A DNA stretch of 64,000 bases from Puccinia triticina (Eukaryota; Basidiomycota; Pucciniomycetes; Pucciniales; Pucciniaceae). Under the pieces are notes generated by a model. That model searched no databases and was not told where the DNA came from. It worked only from the letters and a program-made list of their open reading frames with translations. Position numbers and translations under genes: made by a program. Numbering within the stretch: position 1 is the stretch's first letter; the number at the start of each line of letters is the position of its first letter. This document shows, piece after piece, positions 21,818 to 33,047 of the stretch. The stretch is taken from NCBI RefSeq assembly GCF_026914185.1, contig NC_070559.1, positions 7,547,501-7,611,500 of the forward strand. Direction: 5' to 3'.

Positions 21818-24800
21818 TTAATGTTTGTGTTGTTTGAACAGTTTAGTCTCCTGCCCAGGAGATAGACCAAAGTTGGAATTGTTGGCCAGCTCATTGTCAG
21901 AGTCTTCAGGTGGGTTATCTTCCCAGTTGTCCTCTTCCTCTGATGAATCTGGTTGATCTGGATCTTTGTCTTGTCGAATTTCTTCAAGTTCCCGTCCACA
22001 AGGATAAAACCGTTTGATATGGGAAGCTGCGTAAGCCCTTTTAAGTTCTACACCATCCAATTCCTCCAAGACATAAGATCCTTTTGGTAATTGTTTGGTA
22101 ATTCTAAATGGCCCATTCCATCGGTTTGCAAAAAGTTTTCCCCATTGGTCTTCCAAACTCTTATTATAGATCAGAACCAATTCGCCAGGTTTCAGAGGTT
22201 TTCGAAGTCGTGCTGCCATCTTTCTATCCCAGTACTGGACAGAAGATTCCCTTACTTTCATCAGTTTTTTGTGAGCTATCACTAGAATTTCTTCCCGTCG
22301 TTCTAACTGCTTTGTTTGAGCTTCTAAGAGTTCTTCCGTAGTTTTGATTTCCGTCCAATCAATTCCTAGATAGGTGTCCATCTCCAGATCAACTGGTAAA
22401 ACTGCTTTTTGTCCAAAAACAAGCTCAAATGGCGAGTATCCTGTGGTCCGCTTTGTTGATATCCTGTCGGAAAAGAGCACTAAAGGCAGATATTCTCTCC
22501 ATTTTCCTCCAGATTCGCCGCACATCTTGATCAAGGTGTCTTTAATTGGTCGGTGTCCTCTTTCGATCATTCCGTTGGCCTCAGGATAGTAAGGTGTAGG
22601 TGGTTTAAAATGTGCACCAATCTTTTCTACAGCTTTGATAAACTCATTCTTGAATTCAGGTCCATTGTCCGCAGTAACCGTCTTGATTGCCCCGTATCGA
22701 TAAACCCATTCTTCCAAGAGAAACTTTGCAATTGTTGCGGATGTTAGCTTGACCAAAGGTGCTGCTTCCACCCATCCTGATAAGTCATCTCGAGCTACAA
22801 GTAGATATTTATATCTTCCAGCCTTGATGTGACAGACGTCCAGCGCTACTTGTCCGAATAAAGTGTTTTCGCCAGTTGGATTTCGAATTTCCCTAGGCAC
22901 TAGTGGGTCTCTCTTTTGACAGGGTTCACAGCTTTGTACCCATAAACGAACCTTTTTCTTCAGACTTGGCCACCAAAATCGGCAGACTAGGCGTTGGTAT
23001 GTTTCTTCACGTCCTCAATGACCAAGCTCCTCGTGAAACTTCCGTAAGAGTCTACTTTGATAAGATATGTTTGAGATTACTAGTTGCGCCATTGGAGAGT
23101 GTCTACGCATTAGTCGTCCATCTTGAATAAAGTAGTTGACTGATTTCCGCCTGAGTTTCTGAAATTCTTGAGGATCCAAGCTTTCATGTTTACATAACAT
23201 TTGCAAATAGTCCTTGAGATCTTTCCAAAATCCAGGCGCCTCCCATTCCAAAAGATGCGTAGAAGCTGAAATCATTTTGAACCGAGAGCAGGCTTTGATT
23301 ACTGGTTCCTCTTCGTCGAAATCTTCCGCGTCCTCGTAGAATTTGTCTTCTTCATCACTTATTGGTCGTCTTGACAAGGCATCCGGCATAGTGAATGTTT
23401 TACCAGGTTTGTGAACCATGTCAAATGAGAAAAGCTGAATGAATGCTACCCATCTGGTCATAGGTGCATTTGGAAGGGATGGTGAGTTGATCATTTGGAT
23501 TAAAGATTGTGCATCCACTTGCAACTCAAAGTGTTGACCCCACAGTAGTGTTTGTAGTTTCTTGAGGATCCTGGCTACGCCACAGAGTTCTAGCTTTGGC
23601 TGAGAATATTTTGACTCCACCGGTGAGAAGACAACTGATTTGTAAAGGACTGGTCGAATAAGTCCTGTTTCTAGTTCTTGTTGAGAAAGTACTCCTCCTG
23701 CTGCAATGAAGCTGGAATCCACAGCTAAGATAATAAGTCCGGCATCTTCAGAATAGTCAAGGCTTTTCAAGGTGATGTCTTCTCCAATGATCTCTTTGAG
23801 CCGGTTGAAAGCTTGATCACAGTCCTCGTCCCAGACCCATTCGATATCCTTTTGTGTGAGCTTCCTGAGAGGTGCAGCAATCTCTGACAGATTTTTGATA
23901 AAAATTCTGACATAGGTTACTATTCCCAGGAAGCCTCAAAGTTCTGTGACATTATTCGGAGTAGGCCAGGTTGAGATTTTGTTTTTCTTCTGGGATGACA
24001 CACGCCTTCCTTCTCTGCAGACCACGTGTCCAACAATGTCCAAAGCAGGTACACAACACGCAAACTTCTTTCCTGAGATGGTAAGTCCTGCTTCTTCAAT
24101 CCAAAATAAAACTCTTTCAAGAGTTTGAGCGTATTCCCAAATAAACCGCCGAATTCCCGGATTTTCTTCTAGTGTCTCATCATTGTATGTTGAAACAGGT
24201 CCTTTTATACCGCCATCGTCAATAAATACGCCTACGTGTTCCGGTATCTCGTCCTGGAGGATCCACATCATTTGAGCTTGGTAAACTGCCACAGAATTTG
24301 TTGCTCCTTGGGGAAGCCTTGTAAGTTGGAATCTTCCTAGTGGTGTATCAAAGGTGGTTAAGGGTCTTGACTCTGGGGCCAATTCTCTTTCGTCGTAGCC
24401 GCCCATGATATCGCCTAGTCCGTAACAGGCGCGCCCTGCAAAGGATTCCACAAATTCTTCTGTTGCAGGAGGTAGCCCAGCATCCTTGATGGTGACCTTG
24501 TTCATTTCTTGTAAGTCATGAACAATTCTTAGTTTTCCATCATGCTTGAGGACACAGAAAACTGGGCTGGAGTAGCTGGATGTTGATTGTTTGTAAAGTT
24601 TGTTTCGTATACGTTCCCGTACTTGCTCCACGTATTCGTCCTTAATTGCCGCAGGTATTGGAATTGGTTTTTTCTGCCAATGTTGGTGATCTACTACTGG
24701 TATAATATACGGTAGACCATAGGAATGCTTTAAGAGTCCTCTCTCCTCCGGGGTGAATGCTATTGCTTTTTCCCGAATTACAATTAAGTGCTTGAAGAGC

Positions 24801-25462
24801 TTCAATTCTTCTTCCCAAAGCCATCCTTCTGGTCCAAAGTTGACTACCTTCAGGCGTTCTTCTGTGATCCTGGCGGTGGGTTCAAATTCTGGAGGATTTG
24901 GTGTGAGTGGTGTCTTGTACGGATCTCGTGAGAGTGGTGGTCGTTGAAGAGGTGGATTTAGCATTTGAGGAATGGGTTGGTTGATGGGCCGGATTTTCTT
25001 TGCCACAGGCTTGTACTTGGTCATGCACGATAGGCTTCCGTCTTTCCAGCTCTGACATAATTTGGTTTGAACTGTTAATTCTAGGCCTTTCGCAAATAGA
25101 CGTCCCATCTCTTGGTAGCTAATTGGTTTTGTTGGTCGAGATAATTGTACAGTATTGATAGATGAAATTGGTCCGGAGATCTTGGAAGTTTGAAATTTTT
25201 TATCGTGTTTTATTGTTTTCGTATCGGTAAGTCCAGTTGTGCTTGTTTTACAGATTTTTAATAGTAGAAGGAAAATAATCAATATGTTCTTTTTTAATAG
25301 CATCAATTTAAAGAAATATTTTTTAGTTTGTTTTGGTAGTTTTTTGAATAAGTCAAGAAAAAATGTTTTGAGCCAGTCTAGAAAACCCGGCGTTCGAGAT
25401 ATAACCCGCTTGACTAGCTTCAGTGAGTTATTCCCTAGGTGAACACCGGTGATCATAAAAAA
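21818..25462 (-). pseudogene. Gypsy A pol: RT, RNase H, integrase, with two nonsense codons
   Basis: One pol frame broken by TGA at 23,934-23,936 and 23,013-23,015. RT has FCVLKHDGKLRIVHDLQEMN, LGRFQLTRLPQGATNSVAVY and catalytic FIDDGG (about residue 411 of the frame from 25456). RNase H has LAVDSSF, LELCGVARIL, VDAQSL and MPDALSRRP. The integrase zinc domain has FHEELGH then CEPCQK; the core has LDVCHIKAG, VTADNGPEF and EANGMIERGH, and the C-terminus has RWNGPFRIT. At both stops gypsy B has Arg (EVRGFLG and GHRG) and gypsy-1 has CGN codons, so CGA-to-TGA transitions explain them. The frame is reached from gag by the -1 shift at 25,456-25,462, or by the overlapping ATGA. Confidence 0.9.
25456..25462 (-). 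promoter_or_regulatory. -1 ribosomal frameshift site T_TTT_TTA (gypsy A gag/pol)
   Basis: The gag frame ends CAT TTT TTA TGA and the pol frame is -1 (TTT TTT ATG ATC). T-TTT-TTA sits in the zero frame exactly as a canonical X-XXY-YYZ slippery heptamer, one codon before the gag stop. The stop and the pol ATG also overlap as ATGA, so re-initiation is an alternative. Gypsy B has the same heptamer at its gag/pol junction. Confidence 0.65.
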
Positions 25463-27420
25463 TGCTGAATAGATTTCTTTGTAAACATTCGATGTTCTTC
25501 ATTATCCGCCTGGTTAGGAGTCGATCCAGTAAATGGCCTTATTACATTGGCACTAAGGTCCTTCCTGTTATCCCAGCCTCGTCCGTGACCAATCCTAGCT
25601 AGAGGTACAGATATTCTCCTGCCTTTAGTTCCTTGGAAAGAGAGTGTTTCACCGGTTTCGTGGTACTCCAAAGTGCAGTTGTAGTCGAAAAGAAAAGGTC
25701 GTCCTAGAATACAGTCCTGTGCTTTTGGCGAAACGAAAAGATGGGCTGGTCCGGAAAATCGTCCGATTCCAACTGGACAGTTTTCAGCTACACCAGTTAT
25801 ATCACACCTAGCTCCGCCGACTCCTTTCATAGGTATGTTGACTGATACTATTTCTAGGTCCAAGTCATCTGCTACAGTTTGAGGCATGACATTAACCATG
25901 GATCCGGAATCAACCATAAAGTCAACCTTAGCTCCCCCAATTTCGGCTGTTACGTATCCTAAGGCGCAGCTATAGTAGCAAGGGTCTGATGGATCTTCTT
26001 CTTGTGGAGGGTTGGCCATTGCCGCAGCAACCTTGGTAGTTTCTGTAGCCATGTAAGTTGTGGTATTCTTCCCTTGGAGACGTCCTTGTAGCTTAGCAAT
26101 GATTTGCTCCGTATAAGATGGTGAAATAGCTGTGAGTTGAGCAAATGTCGTTGGGATTTTAACGTGATCTAAATCCTGTAGCAAGGCGTTTTCTGGTGAA
26201 TCCTTCTTGGTAACGGGTGGAGTGTGGGCTCGGCTCCAAACTTTCTCTGACGCTCTTCTGGGAGTTGACTTTTGAGTAAGGTCGGCTATTTCGTCTTCTT
26301 GATCCACATCCATATAGTCTTTTTCAGGTTCCTGGATCCTAACATTACGACGTCCTTTCTGGGCTTCAGATCGAGTAATTGCGTGAGTTTTTAGGTAGTT
26401 CTCGGCTCCAAGTTGAGGTGGTTGCCAGTCAATGGTCTGTGCTGAAGTTTGCACAACTGGACCATTCCCTGTTGAGGCATTTCCAGTTTGTCTTGATTCT
26501 GCCAGATTCCTTATTGCGTCTTGCATTTGAGGGTCCGCCGAAGCTGTCGCCACTACCGATTGTATAGGTCTAGAAGATACCCAAGGTATTTGTTGTCCGT
26601 TTGGCAAGAAGTAATCCTTGCCCCTGCGAATCACTAATCCTTGGCGTTCATCCTTAGCTAGATCAGGGCATTTAAAGGTTGTATGCCCATCCCGTAGACA
26701 ATAGTAGCAAATCTTGCTTTTGTATAATGGAGTTGCTGGTCGAGTATTTCCGCGGGCGAATTCAGGTTTGTCGGAAGATCCAGGTTGATTGTAGGAGACA
26801 GGTAGAACACTTCTCAATTGTTGTTTAAGAGCAGAAAGTTCTTGCATTACTTCATCCATTTTGTTATCAACCACCTTAGCAGTAGGAGCTTCCGCAATCA
26901 TTCGGTCTCGTCGTTGACCATCGCCTTTCTTTGCGTCTAGAGATTTCTGCATTACTTGGTTTGATTCGGAAAAGCTTGAGAAGTTAACGTAGCCTTCATC
27001 GATTCGGATTTCAGTTTCTGCCGCTGCCACAAGATCATCCCATTTGGGTGCCTTGTTGCTTCCGTCCTTGGCTTTTGGGAGTTGCCCTTTGTTGACTAGG
27101 GTTCGTTTAATGCTTCTTTGGCTTTCGTTTGAAAAGGCACTCAAGAATAACAGTGCCGCGTCCTCCTCCTTGCTAATATGATCATTCTTGACAAGGTACT
27201 TGAGGATTGAGGTGAATTTTCCAAGGTAAGATTTGTAGTCTCGGTAGTTTGTAATCCCGCTCTTGGCTTGTTGTTTAGCTAATTTGATTAGGTCGTCCGT
27301 GGTGTACATAATGGTGTTATCTAAGTCCCCCCACGTTTTGACCATTTCTTTTCGTAATTTTTTCCAGTCGCAGTCGTCGTATCCGTCCATTTCTTCGAGT
27401 TCGCTCTTGAGTTCCTCCGT

Positions 27421-28518
27421 TGTGGTAAGCCAATCCTGATCTACCCAGAAAACCAGCAACCATCAATCACAATGCTGTCACACCTCAAGAATAAATCCCA
27501 TACCTCTGGCCCCCTTGTCAGCAAAGCCCAAGCCCCTCAACATCCCCACTCAATGGACATACCCTGGATAATAGTATTCCCTCTTCCCACACTCTCCCTC
27601 TCTTGGATAAACCCTCTTCCTAGTCTCAAACATCTACCCAGATCACATTTTACCCCCTTCTTCTAGTGTTTCCTTAGAACCATGTGCTCAAAGATGTATA
27701 AGCACCCTTGAAACCCTTCACCCTCCAAACCCAACATGATACACATTATGCTAGACATAGCCCCAAACCCCACCTAGATTATTACTTCCTGAAACACTTC
27801 ATGAAACACTTGACTCCTCCTATCTTAGATCCTTAGATTACTTCTTCCTGAAACACTTCCTGAAACTCATAACTCCTCCTATCTTAGATCCTTAGATTAC
27901 TTCTTCCTGAAACACTTCCTGAAACTCATAACTCCTCCTATCTTAGATCATAGAATATTCTACCCCTTTTATGTCTCACATATCCCCTCCTCCAACTAGG
28001 AAGATTGCACCATAGCCCCCAGAAGATGGCATCATCCCCACCCACTATTACACCATCATGTGACTCCTTGAACCACTACTCTGACCACATGGCTGTTTCA
28101 TCCTATAGAAGTAGAATGTTCTATGCTTCCCTGCAGGTTATCCTTGTTTCCTCATGGCTCCTCTTTCTTGTGTATATAAACTGGGTTGTTTTCCTCTTCA
28201 TTTATTCCCCATCAGATCCTGTCAAAGTAATTCAGATCACTGGTCACCATTCACTAGCCTAGCTTATGCCATTAAATCAGAGTGGACAAGCTTGATAAGT
28301 CTATGCCAAATATATCAGGTTGGACAGACTTTACATTACCTTTAACTTGCTATTAGATTAGTAGAAAGTAAACCCTTAGACAAACCTCAAGAATCCTCTA
28401 TAGCCACACCTTTCCATAAGAGTCCACACTCTTATATTCTTTTTCTTGTTCCCAGATAGGCAGCCCATTAAAGCACCATTCCCTCTCCAGCTCTATTCAT
28501 CCCAAGAGTAGTTCCACA
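27421..28518 (-). repeat. Solo LTR inside gypsy A gag, target duplication CCGT
   Basis: Minus strand starts TGTGGAACTACTC, like the gypsy B LTR (TGTGGAACTCC), and ends CTTACCACA. CCGT flanks both sides (27417-27420 and 28519-28522). Length 1098 bp. It contains a 68-bp tandem repeat, 'tcttagatccttagattact...', in about 2.5 copies at 27,780-27,955. It proves that an insertion and an LTR-LTR deletion took place inside gypsy A or its parent. Confidence 0.9.
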
Positions 28519-29095
28519 CCGTCCGCACAAATTGTCCAATCTGAAGCGCCTTATCGTAATCCGTCGCTTGGAAAGCGTTGGCCGTTCTTTCGAAACGTTT
28601 TAAGAACTTCATGAATTGGTTGCCATCATAGAAGAGACCAGGTTCCTTAATAATGACCGGTTTGACTTGTTGGACCGCTGGTGGTTGGTAGTACTGCGGA
28701 TAAAAAGCTTGTGGATGCTGAATAGGTGGTTGCTGAAACGGTGGAGGTGGGACCGGTTGTTGTCGTTGTTGAAATTGAGGTTGATACATAGGTTCTCAAA
28801 TATTTTCCGTGTTGTGGATTCCGTACCCGGATATAGGTTGACGTGGAGTATTGTTACGTTGCGGTAAGTTAGTGTTTTGAGGAGTTTCGTCTGAATCTGA
28901 CAATTCATCTTCATATTGGTCTCTGAGTTGAAGGTCGATTCCCTTTCCTTTGTCTTTTCTGGGTGGTGCAGGTGGATTCGTCGTATCCGTATTCCAATTC
29001 AAGGCTGAAGTTCCCGCCGCAGGTCTGTTCCTAAAAGGGGTCAATGGAGGAGCAAATCCATTTTCCAAATCTGGTGCGCTGAACGGTAAACTCAT

Positions 29096-29695
29096 GTTGT
29101 CTTGTTGATTCCTAGTTTTGTAATATCACGATCTGTTGATAACTGTTTTTACTGTGCTCTGAAAAAGAAACAATAATATCTGGTCTCTGGTCTCTTTACC
29201 AGGGCAAATTGGGGGTTATTTCTTATATTTTGATATCAAAAATTACTTAACAATCTGGGAAGTACTGTTCAACAGTCTACCAATTTATCCAAATTCCTAG
29301 GGTCGTTCTGCCCGTCTTTTGGTTTAATAAATCAGGCTGCTCCTTCTAGTAGTTCCAAAGTTCTCTTCAACAGACCCCTAACTTATCCAGATTCCTAAGG
29401 TCGTTCTGCCTGTCTCCTGGTTTAATAAGTTATGCTGCTTCTTCAAGATCCTTGTCTCAGAGTGGTCGTAACGTTTCTTTTCAGAGGTACGTAATTCTTT
29501 TTGTAAGATGGTGTCTAATATTTGACTAGTTGTTCAACAGAATAACTGAATATGCCGTTGAGTTTGTAGATTTTGTTGATGAATTTGATCCTTTCGCCGC
29601 TAGAAGTCGTTTTCCTTTGACGTTAGTTCGAGTCGTTGAAATCGGTAATACAGTGTCGATCGAAAAAGGTTATCCTATCACGTTGGGGACTCCCT
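29096..29695 (-). other. Gypsy A 5' leader
   Basis: Region between 5' LTR and gag. It holds an imperfect tandem duplication of about 87 bp (29,268-29,355 and 29,357-29,445; 'ttatccaaattcctagggtcgttctgcc' type). Beside the LTR the minus strand reads AGGGAGTCCCCAACG, similar to the gypsy B primer site but without a clear TGG start. On the plus strand an exon-like open frame ends exactly at the LTR (see findings). Confidence 0.55.
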
Positions 29696-29785
29696 TGTAA
29701 GACTCAAAAGTGGTTGTGAAACCCTTTTGCTGAATGGAGAAGGGGATGAAGGAGGTGCAAGCTCTGCCCTTCTATACTACCAGCT

Positions 29786-29816
<31 letters not shown>

Positions 29817-30597
29817 TTAATAAGTGATAGGAGTGGTTAGCTCAAGATAAGTTTTCTCGTGACACAGTATAAAAAGGTTGTTTATTCAGTATGTAAGGGT
29901 TGTTATATGTAAGTAAGAGGGTTGAGTGGGTATGTAAGTGTTTTGGGTGATGGGTGAGTATAAAACTTGATGAGTAATAAACTGAGGAACTACAAATGGG
30001 GGGGGAGAGAGCTCCTTATATAGACAAATGTGAGGGGTTTTGGCTCCAGGGCAGCTCCTGAGTGAGTTATTTTAGCTGGCCTGGGCTGTACAACATGAGG
30101 GAGTTAAGAGGGAGTGGCTGTGTACAATTTATGCAAGGGGTGCATACATGAGGAGGGGCTGTGCCAGATGATGTCATAATTTATGCAAGGGGTGCATAAG
30201 CTGTGCAGGGAATGATCAGGTGACGTGATAAGACCAAGCAAAGCGGAGTTAGAAGGAACTAGAATGTGGGGACCATTCAGTTGAGGGGGCACAGCCTGCA
30301 GGGGCAGTGCTGCATGATGTCATGTACATAACAAACAAACCCAAACCAATATATGTAGTGGGGATAGAATGGTGCGGGGAATGTGACTTGAGGCGCCTGA
30401 CAGGTGGTTGACTGAGTGCTACAGGTTGTCCAAGGGGTCTAACTTCCAGTGTAGTGGGGCCCCAGTGATGCTTCCAGTGGGGACTAGGGGTTACTTTAGC
30501 TGTGGAGTCCATTTATGGTGTCCAATGGATGGTATCTTGAGGCCTTCTGTATGTACATGAGAAAAACTTTTGATTTTTCACATTTTTGCGTACCACA
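29696..30597 (-). repeat. Gypsy A 5' LTR (902 bp)
   Basis: Identical to 17878-18779. Followed at 30,598 by CCGG and resumption of the MULE reading frame. Confidence 0.95.
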
Positions 30598-32830
30598 CCG
30601 GAAGGCGCAGGATAACCTGAGAGCAAGTGTTGACCTGGAGAATTGGCACAGGTGCAACGGGTGTTACGAAAACCAGATGGGAATTCCCTGTAAGCATACA
30701 CTCTGGCAGCGCGCAATTGATGGCAAGAAGATACTCCCCGAGGATTTTCATGTCCAGTGGCACATGAAGGTAAGATCTGTTTTTTTTTTATCTTTTTGTC
30801 ATGTGGGGGGGCCTTGGATGGCCGGTTTTTGTGGACAACTTCCGTTTTTCCTATGACGACTCCCATTTTTCCTATGACGACTCCCATTTTTCCGCGGACG
30901 ACTCCCATTTTTCCGCGGACGACTCCCATTTTTCCGCGGACGACTCCCATTTTTCTCCAACAACTCTTGTTTACCCCCGCGCGCCCCAGGGACAGGAACG
31001 ACTCCCATTTTCCGTCTGTGCGGCTTGCCAATTGGGATAACGACTCCCAACAACTCCCAAATCCCCCAGCCGCGGATCCTCAATTGGAAGAACAACTCCC
31101 GCCGACTCCCATTTGTCCGGCCATTGCCACCGCCCCTCTGCCACCCTTTCTCCCAATTTTTAACCTCCCCTGCGCCATTCCCTTACTAACTGGAGTCTTT
31201 TCATTCCCCCCAGGATCTTCATGCTCTTGACACCAACGCTGATCTCACCCAAATCGAGCAAGTCAACCGGATCCGCGAGAGGCTCCTGCAGATGAATCCC
31301 GCGCAGATGGCGGCCCAGTTACAAGTATCAAAAGCCTATTGGAAGGCTCTGGAACCGTTGTGACAATCCAGGAACCAACACAAGCTCAGACCACCCGTGG
31401 AGGTCCAAAAGGCGCGCCAAACAAACCAAAAACTACAAAAAGGGACCCCTCCGCCTTCGAACGCGTTGAAAATAAAAGGAAGAATGAAGAAGGAGCAATG
31501 ATGAAGTCCAAGAAACAGAAGCTAGCGGAAACCAGAAAAGCGGAGAAGGAAGAAATGAAACAAATGAAGAAAGAAAAGAAGGAGCAACAAAAAGGGAAGA
31601 AAGAAGAAGAAGAACAAACCAGCGCCCAAGAAGAGGAAACTCCCGGCCCAAAAGTCAAAGACTTCCAAGAACGTTGCTCTGTCTCCTTCTCCGTCGCCGT
31701 ATCCATCACCATCCTCCTCACCTGCGCTTCCTCCTCCTCCGCCGCCGAAAGCTCAAGTCCCAACAAAGCGCTTCAAATTGGTCCGCGTCGCGCCTAAGAA
31801 GCCAGCTTCCCCTTCCCATCCTGTGAACTCCACCTCGTCTGCCGCCGCCCCTCCGCTGCAACGTACGTCCTGCGCCGCTGGGAAGATGCAAGCTCCGCCT
31901 TCCCCTTCCCCTCCTTTGCAATCAACCTTGTCTGCCCCCGCGCCTCTGCAGCAACTTCCGACCCGCGCCACCGCTAAGAAGCCAGCTCCACCTTCCCCTC
32001 CTGCTCAATCAACCTTGTCTGCCCCCGCCCCTCCGCCGAAATCAAGCCGGGTACCTCCTCTGCGAGCCACGCGAGTCCCTCCACCGCCAACAGCTCCAGT
32101 CCCTCCACCACCAACAGCTCCAGTCCCCCCACCACCATCCAAAGAACCAGTCGACCGACCGAATTGGCTCAATCAACTCCCAGTCATCATCAGAACCTCG
32201 GTCAAGCGGATACTTGATGTCAATTCAGATGGCCATTGTGGATTTCGCGCGGTGGCATGGTGCTTGGGGAATGTTCAGGGCGCTTGGAGTGCAGTCCGAG
32301 AAGCTCTAGCCTACAAAATCAACAAACGAGGCGAGTGGTACGTGAAGTTGGGACATTTTCACAACATCAAGTCGACTCTGGCCAGAATAAATTTTTCCGG
32401 TACCAAAGGTTGCGGTATGGCTCATTGGATGGTGATGCCCTCCTCCGGCGAAGCACTGGCCAACACTTTCCAACGGCCAGTTTTTTATTTCACTGAAGAG
32501 TGGTCTCAAACTTTCCTTCCCTCCTTCTGCCCTCCTAACCAAAACCCCCCGATCTTCTTGGCTTTCATCCGGTGACTTGATCACTTTGTGGCCCTAGAAC
32601 TATCCTCCCCTGACGTCTTCCCTGCCCCTTCCCTACAAAAGAGCTGGAAGCTAAATGCCAAGCCAGAGGCACGAGGTTGGGAGGCAAGATATGTGAGAAT
32701 TGATAAAACTGAAGATATTACATTTCTTAATAAGTATTTAGTTTGTAAATACAATAATAAGAATACAATAATAATAAGGTTGATTGATCTTTACCTGAAG
32801 GCAGTAACTAAACCTGCAAAAAATAATTAA
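30598..32830 (+). pseudogene. MULE transposase C-terminal part: SWIM finger and OTU-like protease domain
   Basis: Continuation of the transposase cut at 17,877. First the SWIM zinc finger (CNGCYENQMGIPCKHTLWQ, C-C-C-H), then an exon end at about 30,768 and a repeat-filled intron to 31,211. DLHALDTNADLTQIEQVNRI follows, then after a frameshift LLEGSGTVVTIQEP. Next come a Lys/Glu-rich stretch (one frame contains the basic NLS-like PKKRKL), a Pro/Ser linker, and an OTU-type cysteine-protease domain: RILDVNSDGHCGFRAVAWCL with the catalytic D-G-x-C. The partner His lies in LDHFVAL after PPIFLAFIR, but a TGA stop at 32,574 separates them. OTU domains remove ubiquitin in host proteins; here it is a fused transposon domain. 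Frameshifts make this copy inactive. Confidence 0.82.
30846..30960. repeat. 21-bp tandem repeat, about 5-6 copies
   Basis: Unit ACGACTCCCATTTTTCCGCGG, with the first copies reading CTATG instead of CGCGG. It lies in an intron of the MULE. The CGACTCCC word is the same as in the MULE left flank at 14,700-14,950. Confidence 0.85.
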
Positions 32831-33047
32831 GACTTTTAAACTGTTTTTTGAGCTAAGAGAGAATTTCTTTTGATAAGATTTTTATCTGTTTGTAAATGTA
32901 AACAGGAATGTCAATCATTTGATTGTCAGTTAAAAGTTCATCAAATGTATCGATAGAAGTTTGTTTTGTAAGAAAAGAACATTATGGATAAGTTATCCTT
33001 TTCTTGTTTGACTCTGACTTAGTCAGGTGCACGGCGAGGTAATACGG

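Larger units (their letters stand above)
25453..29095 (-). pseudogene. Gypsy A gag and protease, split by a solo LTR
   Basis: Gag starts at ATG 29095 (MSLPFSAPDLENGF). It meets an in-frame TGA at 28,796 and continues MYQPQFQQRQQPVPPPPFQQ, then GLFYDGNQFMKFLKRFERTA. It is cut at 28,519 by a solo LTR (27,421-28,518). It resumes at 27,420 in frame (GQFVRT then EELKSELEEMDG) with one copy of the CCGT duplication removed. Downstream are a CCHC knuckle (CYYCLRDGHTTFKC), the protease VDFMVDSGSMVNVMP and the end QHFL. Gag packages RNA and the protease matures the polyprotein; this copy can make neither whole. Codons above 27,420 in the long open frame belong to the LTR. Confidence 0.88.
17878..30597 (-). 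mobile_element. Gypsy A: Ty3/gypsy retrotransposon inserted in the MULE
   Basis: 12.7 kb, bounded by LTRs of 902 bp that are identical as far as I can read (constant offset 11,818). Minus-strand order from the 5' LTR: leader, gag, protease, RT, RNase H, integrase, then a 3-kb region with an antisense spliced gene, PPT and 3' LTR. It splits the MULE frame exactly: ITHFALW before, KAQDNLR after. The flanks are CTGG and CCGG, a 4-bp duplication with one transition. Gag and pol contain three TGA stops, and gag carries a nested solo LTR, so this copy cannot make its own proteins despite its young LTRs. Confidence 0.93.

Noticed and set aside
18286..30512. Identical open frames at 18,286-18,694 and 30,104-30,512
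   Set aside because: They lie inside the two identical LTRs of gypsy A and have no conserved motif; non-coding LTR sequence is the simpler reading.
31386..31971. Long minus-strand frames opposite the MULE linker
   Set aside because: Shadow of Lys/Glu- and Pro/Ser-rich repeats on the plus strand.
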